Made by a program: the position numbers and the translations under genes
In this document: positions 59,901 through 64,000 of the stretch, one piece after another
Layout of the letters: the number at the start of each line of letters is the position of its first letter
Numbering within the stretch: position 1 is the first letter of the stretch
Notes under the pieces: model-generated
What the model was told of the DNA's origin: nothing
Database searches by the model: none
Seen by the model: the letters and a program-made list of their open reading frames with translations, nothing else
NCBI RefSeq assembly: GCF_000699445.3
Contig: NC_067196.1
Span: 27,731,116 to 27,795,115 of the forward strand
Direction: 5' to 3'
Origin: Schistosoma haematobium
Lineage: Eukaryota > Platyhelminthes > Trematoda > Strigeidida > Schistosomatidae
DNA: 64,000 nucleotides

Positions 59901-62900
59901 AAGTGCCATTATAGAAACCAAAACTAGTCCACAGAAAAATGATCTTAAGAAGTTTGTAGTAATATGAAGAGCGATTACAAATACGTATTCCTCACCTACT
60001 GTAAGTAAACTATGAAAACGGTCTTGACGTATTATGGATTGCTAATGATGTTCTCTAGCTGTATGATTTAAAATGTGTATAAGGATCATATAATGCAAAG
60101 CAAAAAGTTTCCCAGTTTACCTGAGGGACATAACGATACAGTACATCACGAACAAATGTATAAGGTGCACTAACATATTCTCTACGATTTTCTCCAGCGA
60201 TCAACAAAGATGCCACTCTACAGGTCACTAACTATAAATTTAAAAAATATTGGAACTTCACACTACGAAAACACATTATTATTACAAAAATGACAAACAT
60301 TACAATCATAAGGTGGTAAAAATTACAAATTCGTTCTTAATAAACATGTATTCAAAATATTATGGACTCATTAACATATCGAATACATGAACTGTTTAGT
60401 TTAAAGTGAACTTGTTTGGAAATTATTGAAAAGAAAATATTAATTCATTTACTATTGAAATCAAGGACCGATCAAAGTTAAGCAATAATTGAAAACCTGA
60501 GAGACTGGATGGCCGTTTATTCCTAGTGTGGGACTCCTCAGTAGTGCGAATACATTACCCAGTACTTCATGTCTTCAATGGTTATTTAACTTTGATCGGT
60601 TTGTGATTTCAATGAAGTTCAACGATCTCCGAAACCCTATACTGACAGTAAATTCATTTATTTTTCATTGAGTGAATACGTATCGACAAAACCATAGGCT
60701 AACAACTCAACAAGGATTTATATTCTCATTTGCACATTTACTTAATTTACTTCTAAAATAACAACGACAGGACAACAAACTTGACGTTAGGATAAGATGA
60801 ATGTGATTAACACATCATATGGATATTAATACACTGGAATGCAAATGATTTAATATACGTACTACTACAAAGAAAAGGTAAATTTCCCACTCTCCTCTAG
60901 TTTAATAATCTCAATACAAATAGAGAATAAATAGATAGAGTGAAGAGAAAATCTTAATACAACATAACTAACCAAACGATCTTCCAATTTAGACCAGGTA
61001 CAACGAGGAGCACGAAGATACAAATCGTCTGTTCGTGAAAAGAGGACAAGAACAAATTAGAGAGGAAGTCAGGAGGGTAACAAATATTATTAGTACGAAG
61101 AATTATATACTCGTTTTAATAATTATTACTAAAATTAAGAAAAGATAAAATTAAATTACTGAGTATTTATTATCCTTTAATATAATAATAACTAATACAA
61201 TGTTAACTTACCAATAAAGTAACATCAATAAACATAATTTTATGTCTAGAACATTTTCAGGGAAATATTATAAGAGATTTTGACAAGAACCGAATCAGTA
61301 GTTTAAGGACAGTCTATATGTAATAGTTATTAAGAATAATTGATCTATGATTTTCGAATCGAACAATGTACTAATTAAGTTGTCATCATAGTGCATAAGG
61401 GATGAACTCTATGGTTTTTTCCAACTTTTTTTCAATTGTAATAGATAAACAGATGAGTACGCTTTTGCAATCTTATCGACGAACAAGCTTGAGTTTCAAG
61501 TGATTCGCACATCACTTCTGACTACATCTATCATGCAGGCACTTTCATTAGTGAAATACTTTCATAACTAGAGCTAAAAATATTCATACAAAAATATGGA
61601 TATCCTGTGCTTATAGAAATGAAGATTACCTACTGAGGGCAAAACCAATAACTCAAGGTTATTGAGTATTAATTTTTCCAATAAATTCCAAATTTATGAC
61701 AACGTAATAATATACACCAAGCAGATAATATAAATAGTATTAACTTAATAAGGTCTATAAGATTAACCTCGTGATAACATTAAATCAGTACATATAATGA
61801 AACTCGGGCGTTTGGATGAATAAAGATTTAAATAATGGTAGACAGTTGTTTTAAAGTTATAAAATCAACAAAATCATTTTTCGAAGGTACATGCATCGCT
61901 ACATTATGAGGACACATATTATTACTGATAAGTAGTAATAATTGGAATTAATGATCAAGGCTAATTACATTTAATTTGATTTACTTTGAAACGGCAAACT
62001 ATTCTATGCTTAATTCGAAACAATGATACAAATATTAGATAACTATGGTGGTTGGATGGCTTACATTTCACTCCGAGTGTATATGAATATCTATTCAGTA
62101 AAATAAGCATATGAACGTAAAAAAAGGATGAACTTTTGAAACACTTACAAGGACCTGATTGAGCATAACTCGGTTTTTCTGAAGAGAAAGAAAAATATAT
62201 GTATATATAAATTAGAGGCCATTTTCTATAATTTTCATAGTTTCTTAATTACTAGTTAGCTTTAGTGGAATTACCCACGAGATGTGTGAGCTGATGAAAA
62301 TGAGTTTCTAATATGAGGTAGAAACACCAATCGGAAAACAACACTCCGACCAATTGGACACTGAAATGTTACAGTTAGATCATTGGGTAGCAAAGCATAA
62401 GTAATTAGAGACTTAATGCAGTCTAACTATAATTTTTAATGACAATGACAGTCAACTTAGTTGTCCATACGGTTGGCATCACAATTAAACTTCGAAACAG
62501 TAACACTTTTAAGAAAACTTACTTTCAAATAACTAACTGTTATTTAACTTATAAATTTTGGTAGGATATTATGCATTCGTAAACTTTTCCAATCACTAGG
62601 TTACATAACATAGCGAACCAGAAAGAACTTTATGATGCAAACAGGAGGCGTCACATATACACATTGTGTAGTATTTAAAACCAATATTTATTATTATTCA
62701 AGAAATGAAAACAGGACAGTTTATATGGAATCACGTAGTGTTAACCATGTTTCAGAACTATAAACGAACTGTATATATTCTTAAAAATGTTTATCAATAT
62801 AAGCTTAACCGGTTCCGATTATTTTAATTGCCTTTATTGTGTGAACTATTAACTGACGAAACGTCAATACTTTTTCGTCTCTTGCATCTATTTTGATAAT

Positions 62901-64000
62901 TTCAGCTCACTGTGATGTGATGTTGTGGCAACTCGAACAGATGCATATATGTGTCAAGCTCTATGGTGGTTATGACTGACTGTGATTTAGTATACATGTT
63001 TATTTTCTTTAGTGTCGCAATCAGTGTACTAAATTTCTTTTATCAACATGTTTAAGAAAAAGATGTCAGGAGTCTGATCACTGCTTTCTCTAAAGATTTG
63101 AACACTCAGTAAATGCCACATAAGTGCAGAAATAATTGACCACATTCAAAATTAATCCTACATGAGGAGACGTATAAAATTTTTTTTCGAATAAATATAC
63201 ATAATGTTCCACATTCTAATCAAATATGAATCTGTGCACATAACCCATTGGTTGAAGTTAGCTAACCACTAGAAAATTTTAATTATTAAATTAAATATCA
63301 TAAATAACTTACTTTTACGTTGTTTCAAAATTCCACGTATTCGACGTACCACAACTGAAAGAAAAGTGAAACGAATATGGCGCTCAATGTTTCTAGATAT
63401 TGGTTTCATGGTAAAAACAATTGTAAACTAATTATTGTTGATTTCAATAAACTTGTATTAAAAGAACTCAGTAAACAATAGTTTAACTTAATAATACATA
63501 TAATCAACTTGGAATTATACTTTCGTTTATGGAACATAGTGGTACTATCTGAAAAGCCAAATCAAAGCAATTGGATTATATTTTGAAGCTGTGATCCAAT
63601 AGTGAAATGTTGCATATTTTAATCACTAAACTGTAACACCATGTTTAAAAATAATCTTAAAGCTTAGATTTCAGTCTGTGAATAACGTCAGTTGATTCAC
63701 ATATATGAAGTAATTACTTGGAGATTTCGCACAGATTATGAAACTTCGATTCTCATTTTGCGAAATATTAAACTAGGGAATAAATTAAATAGTCTAAAAT
63801 CTAATTACAGAGAATCAGTGAGAAGTTAAAGAATGAGAATCTAAAGAGTCCTAAATGAATATGAAATATATTAACTTCCGTATACCTGTTTTACGAAGAG
63901 CGAAATTAGACGATACTTGTGAAGAGTATCCATTGATTACATTTTCTTTATTTTCAGATGATGATAAGTGTTGACTTATACTCCCAATATCTCCTGATGC
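40485..64000 (-). CDS. GTF3C1: GTF3C1-like (TFIIIC220), C-terminal 19 exons, 5' end outside window
   Basis: GTF3C1 is the largest subunit of the nuclear factor TFIIIC, which binds the B-box of tRNA-type genes and recruits TFIIIB for RNA polymerase III. I assembled 19 exons on the minus strand from gt...ag junctions and phase (about 913 residues). Matches to the human protein, recalled rather than searched, appear in order: WSKLEDRLLVTCRVASLL (human W..QEDGLLVLCRIAS), the arginine-rich CARRLKNLL block, a block with conserved spacing before LDSQQRYQ, the FVDVQVSIKVEDIILV strand (human ISVDVRIPEQIIVV), TGRFSG...LQNLLDSRVVFNVG (human TGCFGI...IQALLEQHQVLEVG), FFPQPWF, then LRDMGAIRMV and the final PEPNYVTIIGTF block. 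The protein probably extends over 1000 residues further upstream. One junction (exons 8-9) is out of phase. A codanin match was considered and dropped. Confidence 0.82.
40678..41740 (-). mobile_element. RTE 3' part, host of a nested insertion (copy D)
   Basis: Minus-strand RTE C-terminal region (41740-41088, heavily mutated) and its 3' UTR (40851-40678). They are interrupted by a plus-strand RTE 3' end at 40852-41087. Comparison with copy E places the interruption cleanly within the sequence E carries at about 45350-45360. Confidence 0.72.
40852..41087 (+). mobile_element. Nested RTE 3' end insertion with CTGA tail
   Basis: Plus-strand 3' UTR starting ctgtcttcccttaaac and ending gtagctgactgactgactga. 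It is about 236 bp, severely 5'-truncated, inserted in copy D, and nearly identical to copy F at 48670-48965. Confidence 0.78.
44078..44171 (-). CDS. GTF3C1: GTF3C1-like exon 18 (94 nt)
   Basis: Encodes HLRDMGAIRMVRVFTKSKP, which aligns with human LESLGCIRKRWLRKPRP. Acceptor atcag, donor gttagt; one base carries over to form the first codon of exon 19. This exon is too short to stand out as an ORF and was found by homology. Confidence 0.8.
44640..44880 (+). mobile_element. RTE-like 3' terminal fragment (plus strand)
   Basis: In intron 17. A short frame reading like 'GDMVKNWLQLWR' is followed by a 3' UTR with 'caacccggacaaatgcag' and 'tttgtcccgggc', resembling schistosome RTE-type ends but of a different subfamily from copies D-F. 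Ends are approximate. Confidence 0.5.
45068..45775 (-). mobile_element. RTE 3' part, 5'-truncated (copy E)
   Basis: In intron 17. A frame at 45580-45356 gives the RTE C-terminus: RLRWLGHVLCMPEHRLPLRA, GWKKVRGGQTKTWHQ, GCRLRGWGPRDYRNQ. It is followed by the 3' UTR down to 45068. The 5' truncation point coincides with a 38-bp palindrome. Confidence 0.8.
45356..45580 (-). pseudogene. RTE ORF C-terminal fragment (copy E)
   Basis: Seventy-four codons covering the last third of the RTE connection region. Upstream sequence up to 45775 continues the protein in other frames ('FTVAKWPLRVEDIRK'-like text). No catalytic motif lies here. It cannot act alone. Confidence 0.75.
45775..45812. repeat. Perfect 16-bp inverted repeat
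   Basis: The arms tataatcgctattgta and tacaatagcgattata are perfect reverse complements around tttaat. It sits exactly at the 5' truncation point of RTE copy E. Confidence 0.95.
46600..46680 (+). repeat. Degenerate RTE 3' end fragment
   Basis: In intron 17. It retains strings resembling the RTE 3' UTR (taaccactg, gcggtgtagtaagctgga, atacatatttctattaggtt) seen intact at 40852-41087. Confidence 0.5.
47357..47627 (-). CDS. GTF3C1: GTF3C1-like exon 17
   Basis: A polar linker, then YFFPQPWFSEIGSPKPRLF (human CFIGRPWRVVDGHLNLPVC), DVLRSLCAQLSNCGG, and QAIRQLLY (human AVLELLQGL). Acceptor ttgtag, donor gtaagt. Confidence 0.83.
47918..48090 (-). CDS. GTF3C1: GTF3C1-like exon 16
   Basis: Begins VFNVGSIYSRFVHH (human LEVGGNTARLV) and RLWLVHLKPN (human WLLHSVRLK), then a low-conservation tail THPPKRP. 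Acceptor attag, donor gtaagc; phase 2 continues into exon 17 as a lysine codon. Confidence 0.82.
48262..48324 (-). CDS. GTF3C1: GTF3C1-like exon 15 (63 nt)
   Basis: Twenty-one residues around VSSALQNLLDSRV, matching human ADCIQALLEQHQV in a winged-helix recognition region. Acceptor ttttag, donor gttagt. Confidence 0.8.
48670..48965 (-). mobile_element. RTE 3' end fragment with CTGA tail (copy F)
   Basis: Intron 14 contains a 5'-truncated RTE 3' UTR ending in (CTGA)n, seen on the plus strand as cagtcagtcagtcagtcag at 48681-48705. It is nearly identical over about 240 bp to the nested insertion at 40852-41087. The 65-codon plus-strand frame inside is an antisense artefact. Confidence 0.8.
49666..50165 (-). 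CDS. GTF3C1: GTF3C1-like exon 14
   Basis: The longest exon (500 nt). It starts DDTVDLLPLQT, continues through a poorly conserved linker (WNLPKLSKSL, VFQMPDFGVN) and ends in LEEYIQTGRFSGRSVMEIK, which matches human LEAIIATGCFGIDKEELRR. Acceptor tttacag, donor gtcagt. Confidence 0.85.
50948..50987. repeat. (AT)n microsatellite beside a splice donor
   Basis: An uninterrupted AT run inside intron 13, beginning six bases beyond the gtgagt donor of exon 13. Confidence 0.95.
50994..51063 (-). CDS. GTF3C1: GTF3C1-like exon 13
   Basis: Encodes FVDVQVSIKVEDIILVGS, matching human VDVRIPEQIIVVDSS. Acceptor tctag, donor gtgagt. A (TA)n tract of about 40 bp starts a few bases past the donor. Confidence 0.85.
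51064..53225 (-). other. Intron 12 with an antisense ORF
   Basis: This 2.2-kb intron contains an 87-codon plus-strand frame (52813-53076) with no family resemblance: cysteine-rich near the start (CFDSC), hydrophobic at the end. No other repeat was recognised. Confidence 0.4.
53226..53532 (-). CDS. GTF3C1: GTF3C1-like exon 12
   Basis: Begins RFSRWTHGEFF (human RFPSTICTESF) and carries a long insert with a basic run (KTRRKTR) and an acidic run (EEEEGEE). It ends with ISTGGCVAFFLEQFLF (human GPGGNCVAVLTLFSL). Acceptor aaatag, donor gtaagt. Confidence 0.82.
54225..54277 (-). CDS. GTF3C1: GTF3C1-like exon 11 (53 nt)
   Basis: It encodes SDPGFRIVNSVCIALSH plus two bases. Acceptor ttttag, donor gtaagc. 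It aligns with human 'YQLSQTYYRIFTW' just before the HRF/WRF motif. Confidence 0.72.
55680..55841 (-). CDS. GTF3C1: GTF3C1-like exon 10
   Basis: Fifty-four residues, ASFRFSS to KSYEKK, with ALALLMKNHIVKRPK resembling human KAFMECQKRSLVNRRR, a winged-helix-type segment. Acceptor ttccag, donor gtaaga; phase 0 at both ends. Confidence 0.82.
56205..56400 (-). mobile_element. Sm-alpha-type SINE, distinct subfamily (copy S7)
   Basis: In intron 9. On the minus strand there is a tRNA-like part with an A-box-like tagtcaagtagacgg near 56345-56330 and a B-box-like gggttcaaatctc at 56312-56300. A hammerhead-like segment (56270-56222) ends in 'tcctggattcc'. Flanking sequence differs from S1-S6, so this is another subfamily, closer to the described Sm-alpha unit. 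Confidence 0.65.
56222..56270 (-). ncRNA. Degenerate hammerhead (Sm-alpha-type, SINE S7)
   Basis: Stem I (catccag with ctggatt), stem II (gccc/gggc) and CGAAAC are preserved, but the first core, expected CTGATGAG, reads GCAACGAG. Cleavage is not expected. Confidence 0.6.
57026..57089 (-). CDS. GTF3C1: GTF3C1-like exon 9 (phase unresolved at its 5' side)
   Basis: The frame LDSQQRYQCLHLNTKPEYWIK keeps the human SDSQMKSYQ pattern but needs two bases from the preceding exon, whereas exon 8 ends in phase 0. Acceptor ttacag, donor gtgtat. An internal acceptor (tatcag) would restore phase but discard the conserved residues. Confidence 0.6.
57212..57414 (-). CDS. GTF3C1: GTF3C1-like exon 8
   Basis: Sixty-eight residues. 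The N-terminal part is a serine-rich linker. The end GDDRLLIVLYTMYNYIL matches the position and length of human VDDIHFLVLQNLIQSTL. Acceptor ttattag, donor gtaagt; it ends in phase 0. Confidence 0.75.
57628..57772 (-). CDS. GTF3C1: GTF3C1-like exon 7
   Basis: Forty-eight residues plus one base. It is mostly helical and charged (KEEIEKARIIFLELVHNIL), aligning with human ANEFKEFVEKLKEKFSS. Acceptor atccag, donor gtaagt. Confidence 0.78.
58639..58770 (-). CDS. GTF3C1: GTF3C1-like exon 6
   Basis: Forty-four residues beginning LHCLKTPVTCARRLKNLL correspond to human KTSHSVGRRARYIVKNP. Acceptor ttaacag, donor gtaaat; phase 0 at both ends. The plus-strand ORF over this interval is its antisense shadow. 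Confidence 0.82.
58810..58935 (-). repeat. Possible decayed tRNA-derived SINE
   Basis: In intron 5. On the minus strand a B-box-like ggttcgagacac lies about 40 bp downstream of an A-box-like tagtgcaagagg. No complete cloverleaf or family tail was found, so this is weak. Confidence 0.25.
60121..60231 (-). CDS. GTF3C1: GTF3C1-like exon 5
   Basis: Thirty-seven residues continue the conserved block: LVTCRVASLLIAG, then YTFVRDVLYRYVPQ, matching human LVLCRIASNVL and WQVVRDILH. Acceptor tatag, donor gtaaac. Confidence 0.85.
60454..60650. mobile_element. Fold-back SINE, copy S8
   Basis: In intron 4. A SINE 3' end is present in both orientations (arms about 60454-60481 and 60586-60613), with the hammerhead segment (60507-60548) in the loop. 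The first core CTGAGGAG survives, but the second reads ATAAAC instead of CGAAAC. The terminus 'gatctccgaaaccctatac' follows the right arm. Confidence 0.68.
60973..61028 (-). CDS. GTF3C1: GTF3C1-like exon 4
   Basis: It encodes YDLYLRAPRCTWSKLEDRL, the start of the conserved block that in human reads RLRVTWSMQEDGL. Acceptor acag, donor gttagt; phase 0 at the end. Confidence 0.8.
62149..62178 (-). CDS. GTF3C1: GTF3C1-like exon 3 (30-nt micro-exon)
   Basis: Acceptor cttcag, donor gtaagt. It adds ten residues (KKPSYAQSGP region) and connects exons 2 and 4 in phase. The call rests on splice sites and phase, not on conservation. Confidence 0.5.
62910..62992 (+). repeat. RTE 3' end fragment
   Basis: In intron 2. 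It resembles the last 80 bp of the RTE 3' UTR ('gcaactcgaacagatgcata', 'gtgtcaagctctatggtggtt') and ends in a short 'tgactgactg' tail. Confidence 0.55.
63313..63354 (-). CDS. GTF3C1: GTF3C1-like exon 2 (42 nt)
   Basis: Acceptor tttcag, donor gtaagt. The phase continues exactly from exon 1, and the product is basic (VVVRRIRGILKQRK). A basic tract precedes the conserved block in the human protein too. Confidence 0.6.
63886..64000 (-). CDS. GTF3C1: GTF3C1-like exon 1 of window (partial)
   Basis: The frame is open from the window edge to the donor ag|gtatac at 63886. It is rich in serine and asparagine, ending NFALRKT plus one base, and has low conservation. It corresponds to the variable linker before the conserved core. 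Confidence 0.6.

Noticed and set aside
62850..62890. Short palindrome tgacgaaacgtca resembling the CGAAAC part of a hammerhead.
   Set aside because: No CTGANGA core or stem II nearby; likely chance.

Overview
The base composition (about 65-70% A+T), sparse exons, long introns and repeat content point to a blood-fluke genome of the genus Schistosoma. Three things support this: RTE-clade non-LTR retrotransposon copies of the schistosome SR2-like type, a Penelope-like reverse transcriptase fragment, and tRNA-derived SINEs that carry a hammerhead ribozyme motif (the Sm-alpha type). I see no bacterial-style operons, rRNA, genuine tRNA genes or CRISPR arrays. The species cannot be fixed from the sequence alone.

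The one gene I can read with confidence is on the minus strand and fills the right-hand 23.5 kb (40485-64000). Its 5' end lies beyond the window. I assembled 19 exons from splice signals and reading phase; the first is cut by the window edge and the last carries the stop codon. Joined conceptually they give about 913 residues, which match block by block the C-terminal third of GTF3C1 (TFIIIC220), the largest subunit of RNA polymerase III factor TFIIIC. All junctions are in phase except one (exon 8 to exon 9). The introns are full of RTE 3' ends, SINE remnants and an AT microsatellite; one RTE insertion ends about 45 bp from the last 3' splice site.

The left 40 kb has no convincing host gene and is a repeat landscape. 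From left to right: a decayed Penelope-like RT (about 1.08-1.76 kb); a near full-length but broken RTE element on the minus strand (2.47-5.43 kb); an LTR-like 280-bp repeat (6.3-6.6 kb) with an inverted partner at 23.27-23.55 kb; SINE copies at 10.0, 14.7, 20.6, 28.1, 32.9 and 35.1 kb; a second, 5'-truncated RTE copy (15.47-16.65 kb) that shares disabling lesions with the first; a decayed CR1/Jockey-like RT end (19.5-20.3 kb); and an internally deleted RTE-like element (30.12-31.46 kb). Long AT-rich stretches between them hold nothing I can support.

The most interesting signals are: (1) SINE copies whose hammerhead core matches the consensus (best copy 20648-20693), beside copies with broken cores; (2) three SINE copies arranged as fold-backs of the SINE 3' end, two of them with the ribozyme segment in the loop; (3) two RTE copies sharing the same disabling mutations; (4) nested RTE insertions in the last intron of the GTF3C1-like gene; and (5) two orphan small ORFs with secreted-peptide hallmarks (24041-24163 and 39396-39605), which are only hypotheses.
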